The position numbers and the translations under genes are program-made. 23,486 bases of DNA from Thiosocius sp963719025 (GTDB taxonomy: Bacteria > Pseudomonadota > Gammaproteobacteria > Chromatiales > Chromatiaceae), in NCBI GenBank assembly GCA_963719025.1, contig CAVRBK010000045.1, positions 1-23,486 on the forward strand. The letters run 5' to 3'. The notes beneath the pieces are model-generated. The model was not told the DNA's origin. It saw only the letters and a list, made by a program, of their open reading frames with translations, and made no database searches. Positions 7,283 through 16,915 of the stretch are shown one piece after another (position 1 is the stretch's first letter; each line of letters opens with the position of its first letter).

Positions 7283-10149
7283 ATGTCTCTCTCTCCGGTA
7301 CAGTCCTTGCGGGCGGAGCTCGCCAATGTCATCCCGGCTGAGCGGCTGATCGACGATCCGCTGCGCCGCCTGGCCTATGGCACGGACGCCAGTTTCTATC
7401 GCCTGGTCCCCCAGCTGGTGGTGAAGGTGGTCAGCGAAGACGAGGTGTCGCAACTGTTGCTCCTGGCCCATCGGCACCAGACACCGGTGACGTTCCGCGC
7501 GGCAGGTACCAGCCTGTCGGGGCAGGCGATCACCGATTCGGTACTGGTGATGCTCGAGGGCAATGCCTGGCGCGATTACCGTATCAGTGAGTCGGCTGAC
7601 CTTATCTCGCTGCAGCCGGGCATCATCGGTTCGCAGGCGAACCGCTACCTGGCACCGCACAATCGCAAGATCGGGCCAGACCCGGCATCGATCGCAAGCT
7701 GCAAGATCGGCGGTATCGCCGCGAACAATGCCTCGGGCATGTGCTGCGGGGTGGCGCAGAACAGCTACCAGACGCTGCGAGTCGATGCGCCTGATTCTGG
7801 CCGATGGCACGGTGCTCGATACGGCCGACCCGGCGAGTCGCGGTGCTTTCCGCGAATCGCATGGCGAACTGTTGCAGGGTATCGATGAACTGGTTAGCAC
7901 GGTGCAGTCGAACGGTCGCCTCGCCGCGCGCATCGCGCACAAGTTCAAGATCAAGAACACGACGGGCTACAGTCTCAATGCCCTGGTCGACTGCACCGAT
8001 CCAATCGACGTGCTGCAGCACCTGATGATCGGCTCGGAAGGCACGCTTGGTTTCATCGCGGAGATCAGTTACCGCACGGTGCCGGAGCATCCGCACAAGG
8101 CCAGTGCCCTGGTGTTCTTCCCGGATGTCGCCGCGGCCTGCGAGGCCGTCTCGCGTCTCAAGTCGGAGCCGGTCGAGGCGGTCGAGATCATGGATCGGGC
8201 GGCGCTACGCTCGGTCGAGGACAAGCCCGGCATGCCCGCTCGAACTGGCCGCGCTGCCCGACTCGATGCGGCCGCCCTGTTGATCGAGACGCGGGCCGAG
8301 TCGGCAGATCTGCTGTCGCAGCAGATCGACCACCTCGCGGCCGTGCTCAGCTGCGGTTGATACGCTGGGCGACTGTCGTCTTCACCCGGGTCGCCGAGGA
8401 GAGCGCCCTGCTGTGGAAGATCCGCAAGGGCATGTTCCCGTCGGTTGGGGCGGTGCGCGAAGCGGGTACGACCGTGGTGATCGAGGACATCGCCTTTCCC
8501 GGTGCCGCGCCTGGCCGAGGGCACTGTCGAATTGCAGCAGCTGTTCGTCAAAGCACGGCTACGACAATGCGATCATCTTCGGCCATGCGCTGGAGGGCAA
8601 TCTGCATTTCGTGATCACGCCGGATTTCGCGCGTGTCAGCAAGAGGTCGAGCGCTATCACGCCTTCATGGACGAGCTGTGCCACCTGGTGGTCGAGAAGT
8701 ACGATGGCTCGCTCAAGGCGGAGCACAGCACCGGGCGCAACATCGCGCCCTATGTCGAACTCGAGTGGGGTGCCGAGGCCTATGCGCTGATGCACCGGAT
8801 CAAGTCCCTGCTCGACCCGCAGGGGCTGCTGAATCCCGGTGTGATCCTGAATGACGATGCCCAGGTGCATGTCAAGAACCTCAAGTCGATGACGGCGGTC
8901 GATCCGCTGATCGATCGCTGCATCGAATGCGGATTCTGCGAACCCATCTGTCCGTCGCGTGAGCTTACGCTCACCCCGCGCCAGCGCATTGTCGTGTTGC
9001 GCGAGCAGGCGCGGCTTGACGCGGCGGGTGAGCCTGCCGGGCAGCTGGCCGACATCGATGCGCTCGCCTATGCGATTGAAGACACCTGCGCCGGAGACGG
9101 TCTGTGTGCGACGCGCTGTCCGGTCGGTATCGATACCGGGCAGATGGTACGTAGCCTGCGCAGTGCGAAACGCGGTGACACAGCCAAAAAGGTCGCGCGC
9201 TGGGTGGATGGGCACATGGCCGGCGTGACGGCGGCAACCCGTGGCGGGCTGGCGCTGGTGCATGGTGCCAGCCGTGTCGTCGGCGAGGTGCCGCTGGAGA
9301 AGCTGACGGCGGGCCTGCGGCGTATCAGTGGAAACCGTGTGCCCGACTGGCACCGCTGGATGCCGCGCGCGGGTAGCGGTGTTTTCAATAATGAAGCATC
9401 TACAAAATACTAATGCATCGATAAAAAAGAGGTGTGTATATTTCAGCGCCTGCGTCAATCGCGGTATGGGCACGGCAAGTTGTGACAGCGAATCGCGTGA
9501 CCTGGACAAGGTGATGCTTGGGTTGCTGGAAAAGGCCGGATACGAGGCGGTGATCCCGCCCGATGTGAATGCCCAGTGTTGCGGCATGCCCTTCAAGAGC
9601 AAGGGCTATGAGGAAAGCGCCGAGACGGCTGTAAGCCGTTTGCAGGACAGCCTGTGGCAGGCCTCGGAAGAAGGCCGCCTGCCGGTACTGTGTGACACCA
9701 GTCCCTGTACCGCGCGCATGCAGGAACAATTTGACAGACAACTCGAAATTTTCGAGCCCGTCGGCTTCATCCGCAAGTTTCTTCTGCCGGAGATGGAGCG
9801 GGTCGCACAGGTCGACAGCATCGCATTGCATGTCACCTGCAGCGCCATAAAGATGGGCCTGGAGGATGATTTTCTGGCGGTCGCCAGCGCCTGCGCCAAA
9901 AGCGTTTTTCTTCCCGAGGAGGAAGGCTGTTGCGGCTTTGCCGGAGACAAGGGTTTCGATACTCCGGAGCTGAATGCCAGCGCCCTGTCCCGGCTGAAAC
10001 AACAATTACCTGACGGTTGCGATCAGGGCTATTCCAACAGTCGAACCTGTGAGATCGGCCTGTCGCGCCATAGCGGAATTCCCTACCGGTCGATCGCCTA
10101 TCTGGTGGACCGCTGTTACGCGGCCCGCAAGAGGGCTGCGGTGGGATAA
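7283..10149 (+). pseudogene. FAD-linked and Fe-S-binding 2-hydroxyacid (D-lactate) dehydrogenase, split by about eight frameshifts in this sequence
   Basis: Pieced together across frames this is one protein of about 955 codons, close to the roughly 940-residue fused FAD/Fe-S family (Dld/GlcD plus GlpC-like). Order: FAD_binding_4 domain (FRAAGTSLSGQAITD, GPDPASIASCKIGGIAANNASGM), FAD-oxidase C domain (KNTTGYSLNALVD, GSEGTLGFIAE, GRNIAPYVELEWG), two 4Fe-4S motifs (CIECGFCEPICPS; CAGDGLCATRCPVG), then a CCG domain (CCGMPFKSKGYEE, CDTSPCTARM, CCGFAGDKGFDTPELNA, GYSNSRTCEIGLSRHSGIPY). It would oxidise D-lactate or a related hydroxyacid and pass electrons to the quinone pool. Breaks lie near 7780, 8238, 8264, 8350, 8499, 8551, 8631 and 9383. 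I use pseudogene because the frame is open nowhere along its length, but error is likelier than decay: every motif is intact. Confidence 0.85.
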
Positions 10150-10343
10150 AAATCTGAGCCGCCGTATCCAATGGCTTGGGAAAACATTGAGGCCTAAGAG
10201 GTCTCGTTAGCCGGCCGTCTGCAGCGATCCTGCCGACCGGAGGTGGACAAACCTGACTCGCCTGCCGCGCCCTGTGGAGTAGTCCTGGGTGCGGAGAGGA
10301 GCGTTTGTTTGCCTCTTTGCCTACACCCGGGAGGAAACAACAA
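10150..10343 (+). other. Leader region upstream of aceE
   Basis: No gene is supported in these 194 bp. I see no convincing promoter, no PdhR-type box and no known riboswitch. An imperfect stem around 10194-10210 (CTAAGAG with CTCGTTAG) is the only obvious structure. A ribosome site, GGGAGGA at 10329-10335, ends the region and sets the aceE start. Whether aceE has its own promoter or relies on readthrough from the dehydrogenase cannot be told. Confidence 0.5.
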
Positions 10344-13031
10344 GTGAGCCAATCACCGCAGACCGATATTGATCCCCAGGAAACAGGGGAATGGGAAGAG
10401 GCCATCGATGTTGTCGTCGAACGCGACGGCGCCGAGCGGGCTGAATTCCTGCTACGCAAAACCATCGACAAGGCCTACGAAGCGGGCGTCGAGCCGCCTG
10501 ACACGGCACATACGCCCTATGTGAATACCATCCCGGTCGAAAAGCAGCCGAGTTATCCGGGCAACATCGAACTCGAACGCTATATCCTGCGTGCGCTGCG
10601 CTGGAACGCCACGGCCATGGTCACGCGCGCCAACCGCAAGCCGGCGTCGCCTGGCGGCCACATTGCGTCGTTCCAGTCATCGGCGATGATGTATGAGGTT
10701 GGCTACAACCACTTCTGGAAAGGCGCGGACCATCCGAACGGTGCCGACATGGTGTTCATCCAGGGGCATACCGCACCGGGCACGTACGCACGCGCCTATC
10801 TCGAAGGACGCCTGACCGAAGAGCAACTCGACAACTTCCGCATCGAGGCCGGCGGCAAGGGTCTTTCTTCGTACCCGCACCCGTACCTGATGCCGAACTT
10901 CTGGCAGTTCTCGACCGTGTCGATGGGGCTTGGTCCGATCATGGCGATCTACCAGGCGCGCTTTCTGAAGTACCTCGAACACCGCGGCCTGGCCAAGATG
11001 GCCGACAGGCACAACGAGGGTCGCAAGGTCTGGGCATTTTTAGGCGACGGCGAGATGGACGAGCCTGAATCGCAGGGCGCGATCTCGCTGGCCTCGCGCG
11101 AGAAGCTCGACAACCTGGTGTTCGTCGTCAATTGCAACCTGCAGCGCCTGGACGGTCCGGTGCGCGGCAACGGCAAAATCGTGCAGGAGCTCGAAGGCAA
11201 CTTCCGCGGCGCCGGCTGGAACGTGATCAAGGTGTTATGGGGGTCCGGCTGGGATCGGCTGCTCGAGCAGGACCACAGCGGTCTGCTGCACCAGCGCATG
11301 ATGGAATGCGTCGACGGCGAGTACCAGAACTTCAAGAACAAGGGTGGCGCCTACACGCGCGAACACTTCTTCGGCAAGTATCCCGAGCTGAAGGCGATGG
11401 TCGCCGACATGAGCGATGACCAGATCTACTACAAGCTGCTGCGTGGCGGTCATGATCAGAAAAAACTGTTCGCCGCCTACGACGCGGCCACTCGCGAGGT
11501 CGGCCGGCCGACCGTGATTCTGGCGCATACCGTCAAGGGCTACGGCATGGGAGTGGCCGGCGAGGGTATGAATATCTCGCACTCGCAGAAGAAGCTTTCG
11601 GATGAGCAGCTGGTCAAGATCCGCGAACGTTTCAGTATCCCTGTCAGTGATGAGGTGTTGCATGAGGCAGGCTTCTACCATCCCGACGCCGATAGCCCCG
11701 AGATGCAGTATCTGCATGCGCAGCGCAAGGCGCTGGGCGGCTACCTGCCGGCGCGTGCACAACAGTTCGAGACGCTGCAGATTCCCGACCTTTCGATTTT
11801 CTCCGCGCTGCTCAAAGCGACCGGCGAACGCAGCATGTCGACGACAATGGCCTTGGTGCGGCTGATGGTGACGATCGCGCGCAACAAGGAGATCGGCCCA
11901 CGCCTCGTGCCTATCGTCCCCGACGAGGCGCGCACCTTTGGTATGGAAGGGATGTTCCGCCAGGTCGGAATCTATGCCCATGAGGGTCAGAAATACGAGC
12001 CGATGGATGCCGGCGATATCATGCCCTACAAGGAAACCGACAAGGGGCAGATGCTGCAGGAGGGCATCAACGAGGACGGTGCCATGTCGTCGTGGATCGC
12101 CGCGGCGACCTCGTACGCCAACAACGGCGTGATGACCATTCCGGTCTACATCTTCTACTCGATGTTTGGTTTCCAGCGTATCGGTGACCTGGCCTGGGCC
12201 GCCGGCGACATGCTGGCACGTGGTTTCCTGATCGGTGGTACGTCCGGGCGCACAACCCTGAACGGCGAAGGACTGCAGCACCAGGACGGGCATAGCCAGC
12301 TGTTCGCCGGTTTCATTCCGAACTGCGTGTCTTACGATCCGACCTTTGCCTACGAGCTCGCGGTGATCTTCCACGACGGCCTCAAGCGCATGTATGAGAA
12401 GGGCGAGAACGTCTACTACTACATCACCACGCTGAACGAGAACTACAGCCACCCGGCACTGCCGGACGGTGCCGAGGCCGACATCATCAAGGGCATGTAT
12501 CGCTTCCGCGAGGCAGCCGGCGATGGCAGGGCGCGGGTCCAGCTGATGGGTTGCGGATCGATCCTCAACGAGGTGATCGCAGCTGCCGAACTGCTGAAGG
12601 ACGACTGGGGTGTCGATGCCGACATCTGGTCGACGCCGAGCCTCAACGAGCTCGCGCGCGATGGTGCGGCGGTCGAGCGCTGGAACCTGCTGCACCCGGA
12701 TCAGACGCCGCGTAAGAGTTGGGTGGCGCAGTGCCTTGAGGATGCACAGGGGCCTGCCATCGCCGCAACCGACTACATACGCAACTACGCCGAACAGATC
12801 CGCGGCTTCGTGCCGGGAGACTTTCACGTGTTGGGTACCGACGGCTTTGGCCGGTCGGACAGCCGCGAGGCCCTGCGCAGACACTTCGAGGTCGATCGCC
12901 ACTACGTGACGGTTGCGGCACTGAAGGCCCTGGCCGATCAGCAGACCGATGGCATCAGTGGCAAGACGGTCCTGGAGGCGATGGCGAAGTACGGCATCGA
13001 TCCGGAAAAGCCGAATCCCCTGTACGCCTGA
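10344..13031 (+). CDS. aceE: Pyruvate dehydrogenase E1 component, homodimeric type
   Basis: Thiamine-diphosphate enzyme that decarboxylates pyruvate and reductively acetylates the lipoyl groups of AceF. I chose the GTG at 10344, 8 nt after GAGGA; an upstream in-frame TTG at 10305 has no such site. This gives 895 residues, close to the 887 of E. coli AceE, and places His106 (GGHIASF) and His142 (QGHTAPG) at the same numbers as the E. coli active-site histidines. The ThDP motif runs from GDGEMDEPE (about 234) to NCNLQRLDG (about 270). The C-terminal transketolase-like region is complete (NEDGAMSSWIAAATSYANNG, NGEGLQHQDGHSQ, LGTDGFGRSDSREALRRHFEVD). The frame is intact over 2.7 kb. aceF follows after 23 bp. 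Confidence 0.98.
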   Translation: MSQSPQTDIDPQETGEWEEAIDVVVERDGAERAEFLLRKTIDKAYEAGVEPPDTAHTPYVNTIPVEKQPSYPGNIELERYILRALRWNATAMVTRANRKPASPGGHIASFQSSAMMYEVGYNHFWKGADHPNGADMVFIQGHTAPGTYARAYLEGRLTEEQLDNFRIEAGGKGLSSYPHPYLMPNFWQFSTVSMGLGPIMAIYQARFLKYLEHRGLAKMADRHNEGRKVWAFLGDGEMDEPESQGAISLASREKLDNLVFVVNCNLQRLDGPVRGNGKIVQELEGNFRGAGWNVIKVLWGSGWDRLLEQDHSGLLHQRMMECVDGEYQNFKNKGGAYTREHFFGKYPELKAMVADMSDDQIYYKLLRGGHDQKKLFAAYDAATREVGRPTVILAHTVKGYGMGVAGEGMNISHSQKKLSDEQLVKIRERFSIPVSDEVLHEAGFYHPDADSPEMQYLHAQRKALGGYLPARAQQFETLQIPDLSIFSALLKATGERSMSTTMALVRLMVTIARNKEIGPRLVPIVPDEARTFGMEGMFRQVGIYAHEGQKYEPMDAGDIMPYKETDKGQMLQEGINEDGAMSSWIAAATSYANNGVMTIPVYIFYSMFGFQRIGDLAWAAGDMLARGFLIGGTSGRTTLNGEGLQHQDGHSQLFAGFIPNCVSYDPTFAYELAVIFHDGLKRMYEKGENVYYYITTLNENYSHPALPDGAEADIIKGMYRFREAAGDGRARVQLMGCGSILNEVIAAAELLKDDWGVDADIWSTPSLNELARDGAAVERWNLLHPDQTPRKSWVAQCLEDAQGPAIAATDYIRNYAEQIRGFVPGDFHVLGTDGFGRSDSREALRRHFEVDRHYVTVAALKALADQQTDGISGKTVLEAMAKYGIDPEKPNPLYA

Positions 13032-13054
13032 TCACCGAGTTTGGAGCAAAGCAA

Positions 13055-14669
13055 ATGGCTAAAGAAATAAAGGTTCCTGACATCGGCGATTTTTCCGATG
13101 TCGATGTCATCGAAGTACTGGTCAGTGTCGGCGACACCATCTCGATCGATGACGCGCTGATCACCCTGGAGTCGGACAAGGCCTCGATGGATATCCCGGC
13201 GGCCGAGGGTGGCGTGGTCAGGGAGATCAAGGTTGCCGTGGGCGACCAGGTGTCAGAGGGCAGCCTGATCCTGCTGCTTGAAGACAGCGTCGAGGCGAGT
13301 GTCAATGTCGCCGTCGCGGACGCCCAGCCGAAGGTGTCTGGAGGCGCGTCGGCAACACCGGCACCGAGTGACCCGGGTGGTGGTTATGGCGGCGTGACAC
13401 TGGAAGATATCCATGTCCCCGACATTGGCGACTTCGGCGATGTCGACGTGATCGAGGTGCTGGTCCGTGAGGGCGATACCATCAGCGAAGAAGATGCGTT
13501 GATCACCCTGGAGTCCGACAAGGCCTCAATGGATATTCCGGCCCCGAAAGGGGGCGTGGTGAAGGAGCTCAAGGTCGCGGTCGGTGACCAGGTGTCCGAA
13601 GGCAGCCTGATCCTGGTGCTGGAAACCGTCGCTGCGGCTGCGCCGGTCGCGGTATCGGCATCGAGTTCCGCCGCCAGCGCAAGGGCGCCTGAACGGGTGC
13701 CGGCAGCCGCCTCGGTCGAAGATGCCGCGGCGTTTCGTCGCGCGCATGCCAGTCCCTCGGTGCGACGCATCGCGCGCGAGCTCGGTGTCGATCTGGGCAA
13801 GGTTGTCGGCACCGGTCGCAATGGTCGTATCACCGACAGCGATGTGAAGAGCTTCCTCAACAGTGGCGGGCAGGCTCCGACAGCAACGGCCCCGGCCGCC
13901 AAACCGGTCATGCCGGCTGCGCTGACGGGGGGCGGCATCCCGCTGATCACCCAGCCCGACTGGTCGAAGTTCGGCGAGACCGAAACGATACCGATGAGCC
14001 GGATCAACAAGCTGTCGGCAACGCATCTGCACAAGGCCTGGCTTGAACGTGCCGCAGGTGACCCATTTCGACGAGAGCGACATCACCGAACTCGAGGCCT
14101 ACCGGCAGAAGATGAAGGGCAAGGCCAAGGAGATGGGCTTCGGCTTCACCCCGCTGGTGTTCATGATGAAGGCGGTGGTCGCCGGCCTGAAGGAGTTCCC
14201 CAAGTTCAACTCGGCCATGGACGACGCCGGTGAGAACCTGGTTCAGCGCAAGTACTACAACATCGGCATTGCCGTGGACACGCCGGATGGCCTGGTTGTG
14301 CCGGTGATCCGCGATGTCGATCGCAAGGGTCTTTTCGAACTGGCGCGCGAACTCGGCGAGGTGTCCAAGCGTGCCCGCGAGGGTCAGCTCAAGGCCGCCG
14401 ATATGCAGGGTGGCTGTTTCTCCATCTCCAGCCTGGGTGGCATCGGCGGGACCAATTTCACCCCGATCGTCAATGCGCCCGAGGTCGGCATCCTGGGGTT
14501 GACCCGTTCGCAGGAACGCCTGGTGCGCATGGATGGCGAGATTGTCGATCGGCTGATTCAGCCCCTGGCCGTGTCGTATGACCACCGCGTGATCGATGGT
14601 GCCTACGCGGCCCGCTTCGTCGGCCACATCGCGTTCATCCTGTCGGATGTGCGCAACCTGATCCTGTGA
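13055..14669 (+). CDS. aceF: Pyruvate dehydrogenase E2, dihydrolipoyllysine acetyltransferase, one frameshift
   Basis: E2 core of the complex. The ATG at 13055 follows GGAG by 8 nt. Two near-identical lipoyl domains come first, with lipoyl-lysines in ESDKAS at Lys42 and Lys156, joined by Ala/Pro-rich linkers. A peripheral-subunit-binding domain follows at about 231-268 (HASPSVRRIARELGVD, GTGRNGRITDSDV), then the acetyltransferase domain ending with catalytic DHRVIDG (His at about 510). The frame breaks after HLHKAW: one extra T in the TT at 14043-14044. Removing it gives WLNVPQVTHFDESDI and a 537-residue protein. E2 is unlikely to be naturally dead between intact aceE and lpd, so I treat the break as probable sequencing error. 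Confidence 0.95.
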
Positions 14670-14696
14670 TCAGCGCAGGCGCAGGGCGTTGCATGG

Positions 14697-14849
14697 ATTC
14701 CGGATCAGCGCGATGCGCTGTCCGGAATGACGGGGGGCGTTGCCGAGGCCCTCGCACGGCATTCCGGCACAGGCGGGAATCCAAGCGGGCGTGCAGCGTG
14801 CAGATACCCGGCATCACCGCTATCGCGTCATTCCCGCGCAGGCGGGAAT
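14697..14849. repeat. Three REP/dRS3-like palindromes between aceF and lpd
   Basis: Three inverted repeats lie in the 258-bp aceF-lpd gap. First, 14697-14728: ATTCCGGA and TCCGGAAT enclose CAGCGC-gat-GCGCTG, a hairpin of 14 pairs with one bulge. Second, 14761-14780: ATTCC to GGAAT with a partly paired centre. Third, 14830-14849: ATTCCCGC-GCAG-GCGGGAAT, a perfect 8-bp stem, flanked by GTC and CCATG. The ATTCCC-8 bases-GGGAAT form is that of dRS3-type repeats of Neisseria and REP-like elements of other proteobacteria. None is followed by a T-run, so they are probably dispersed repeats, perhaps affecting aceF-lpd mRNA stability. Confidence 0.75.
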
Positions 14850-14927
14850 CCATGATCGCCATCCCCCGACAGTACGCCGAAGCCCGGTCGCATGCCGGCT
14901 CGCGCATCGCACGATTTGGAGAAAGTT

Positions 14928-16679
14928 ATGAGTAATCTGGTAGAGATCAAGGTCCCGGACATCGGTGACTTCAGCGACGTCGATGTTATCGACGTGTTGG
15001 TCGCGGCCGGCGACACCGTCGCGGTCGAAGATGCCCTGATCACGCTCGAGTCCGACAAGGCCTCGATGGATATCCCCTCTTCACACGCGGGTGTGATCAA
15101 GGAGATGAAGATCGCGGTTGGCGACAAGGCCTCGGAAGGCACGCTGGTATGCCTGTTGGAGGCGAGCGGTAGCGCAGCGGACAAGCCGGCCGCCACTGCA
15201 GCACAACCTGCACCCGCGGCACCGATCGACGCACCGGCGGCGGCAACCCATACCGGTGGCGCCGACCTGAGCTGCGAGATGCTGGTGCTGGGCGCCGGTC
15301 CCGGCGGTTACACCGCGGCGTTCCGGGCCGCAGATCTCGGTATGAAGACAGTACTGGTCGAGCGTTGGAAAACCCTCGGCGGCGTCTGTCTGAATGTCGG
15401 CTGTATCCCGTCAAAGGCCTTGCTGCATGCGGCCAAGGTGATCGATGAATCCGCAGACATGGGCGCGCACGGGATCCGATTCGCGAAACCTGAAATCGAT
15501 CTCGATGCATTGCGCTCCTGGAAGGAAAAGGTCGTTGCCCGGTTGACCGGTGGCCTGTCTGGCCTGGCCAAGCAACGCAAGGTCGAGGTGGTGAGTGGTG
15601 TCGGCCAGTTCGTCGATGCCAACCATGTCGAGGTGGTTGCCGAAGACGGTAGTCGCAAGGTGATCCGTTTCGACAAGGCGGTGATCGCTGCCGGTTCCGA
15701 GGCGGTAAAGCTGCCCTTTATTCCGGATGATCCGCGGGTGATCGATTCGACTGGCGCGCTGGCACTGCAGGATGTCCCGGAGCGCCTGCTGGTGATCGGC
15801 GGCGGCATCATCGGACTGGAGATGGCGACGGTCTACAACTCGCTCGGTTCGAAGGTGACCGTGGTCGAGATGCTCGACAGCATTGTCGCCGGGGCCGACA
15901 AGGACGTGATCAAGCCGTTGTTCAACCGGATCAAGAAGCGCTACGCAGCGATCCTGTTGAAGACGCGGGTGACCGCGGTAGAGGCCGCAGCCGAAGGGAT
16001 GAAGGTCACCTTCGAGGGTGACAAGGCGCCGGCAGAGCCGCAGGTATTCGACCGCATCCTGGTAGCGGTCGGACGCACGCCCAACGGCAAATTGATCGCC
16101 GCTGAGAAAGCCGGCGTCGCCGTTGATGAGCGTGGCTTCGTGCAGGTAACGGATACGCAGATGCGCACCACCCAGCCGCATATCTTTGCGATCGGCGACA
16201 TCATCGGTCAGCCGATGCTGGCGCATAAAGCGGTGCACGAGGGCAAGACGGCCGCAGAGGCCGCGGCCGGCCTGCCCAGTCATTTCGATGCGCGGGTGAT
16301 CCCTTCGGTGGCCTATACCGATCCGGAGGTGGCCTGGGTCGGTGTGACCGAGGAGGAGGCCAAGGCGCAGGGCATCAAGTACGGCAAGGGTGTGTTCCCC
16401 TGGGCGGCCAGCGGCCGGGCCTTGTCGCTGGCACGCGAAGAGGGCATGACCAAGCTGATCTTTGATGAAGAGACCGAACGCGTGATTGGTGCGGGCATTG
16501 TCGGTGTCGGCGCTGGCGATCTGATCGCCGAGGTGGCGCATGCAATCGAGATGGGCTCGAACGCGGCGGATATCGGTTTGACGGTGCATCCGCATCCGAC
16601 CGTGTCGGAGACGGTGGCGATGGCGGCCGAGGCGTTCGAGGGAACGATCACGGATCTGTATATGCCGAAGAAGCGCTGA
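14928..16679 (+). CDS. lpd: Dihydrolipoyl dehydrogenase (E3) with N-terminal lipoyl domain
   Basis: FAD/NAD+ enzyme that reoxidises the dihydrolipoyl groups of AceF. The ATG at 14928 follows GGAG by 6 nt and begins right at the lipoyl domain (VEIKVPDIGDFSDVDVI); an in-frame start at 14892 lacks a good site. Residues 1-78 are a lipoyl domain with Lys44 in ESDKAS, followed by an Ala/Pro linker to about 110. Then comes the E3 core: FAD motif LGAGPGG (121-127), redox disulfide Cys154/Cys159 (GGVCLNVGCIPSK), NAD motif IGGGIIGLE, FAD motif IFAIGDI, and catalytic His556-Glu561 in HPHPTVSE. Its 583 residues fit the lipoyl-fused E3 of many beta- and gammaproteobacteria. The complex thus carries three lipoyl domains of almost the same sequence. 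Confidence 0.97.
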   Translation: MSNLVEIKVPDIGDFSDVDVIDVLVAAGDTVAVEDALITLESDKASMDIPSSHAGVIKEMKIAVGDKASEGTLVCLLEASGSAADKPAATAAQPAPAAPIDAPAAATHTGGADLSCEMLVLGAGPGGYTAAFRAADLGMKTVLVERWKTLGGVCLNVGCIPSKALLHAAKVIDESADMGAHGIRFAKPEIDLDALRSWKEKVVARLTGGLSGLAKQRKVEVVSGVGQFVDANHVEVVAEDGSRKVIRFDKAVIAAGSEAVKLPFIPDDPRVIDSTGALALQDVPERLLVIGGGIIGLEMATVYNSLGSKVTVVEMLDSIVAGADKDVIKPLFNRIKKRYAAILLKTRVTAVEAAAEGMKVTFEGDKAPAEPQVFDRILVAVGRTPNGKLIAAEKAGVAVDERGFVQVTDTQMRTTQPHIFAIGDIIGQPMLAHKAVHEGKTAAEAAAGLPSHFDARVIPSVAYTDPEVAWVGVTEEEAKAQGIKYGKGVFPWAASGRALSLAREEGMTKLIFDEETERVIGAGIVGVGAGDLIAEVAHAIEMGSNAADIGLTVHPHPTVSETVAMAAEAFEGTITDLYMPKKR

Positions 16680-16765
16680 CCGTTTTTTGTGAGTGACTCT
16701 CCCCGCGACGATGGGTTAGTTGCACGCGGCAAGGTGTGCAGCGTTTTCTTCATGTCGACTGGTTT

Positions 16766-16806
16766 GGGAGAGATTGGGTTTTGGGGTTGCATGTTTGGTG
16801 GGAGGG
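16766..16806 (+). other. G-tract cluster (possible G-quadruplex) between lpd and lipA
   Basis: Five runs of three or more G lie within 41 bp on the plus strand (16766-16768, 16776-16778, 16783-16786, 16800-16802, 16804-16806), with loops of 7, 4, 13 and 1. One loop exceeds the usual limit of 7, so folding is uncertain. The cluster sits directly before the hairpin at 16807-16834. Confidence 0.4.
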
Positions 16807-16834
16807 TTTTGAGCGCGCTTTCGCGCGCTCAAAA
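16807..16834. other. Strong hairpin between lpd and lipA, reversed tail polarity
   Basis: GAGCGCGC-tttc-GCGCGCTC is a perfect 8-bp stem extended by four T:A pairs to 12 bp, followed by three more A. It resembles an intrinsic terminator but the tracts are the wrong way round on both strands (T before the stem, A after), so neither RNA gets a 3' U-run. The minus-strand RNA would carry a GAAA tetraloop. It may shape mRNA ends between lpd and lipA; its function is unknown. Confidence 0.6.
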
Positions 16835-16915
16835 AAACGTCGACCCAGCCAACGAGACAACCGAGTGACACACAATCCAACAATCACCGGGATTACCCGG
16901 TAAACGGAACCGAAC

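Noticed and set aside
10150..10343. Search for a PdhR box or riboswitch upstream of aceE
   Set aside because: No TTGGTnnnACCAA box and no known riboswitch core; only a CCAA...TTGG arrangement of the opposite orientation.
16807..16837. Intrinsic terminator between lpd and lipA
   Set aside because: The stem is strong but T-tracts precede it and A-tracts follow it on both strands, so no U-run ends the RNA.
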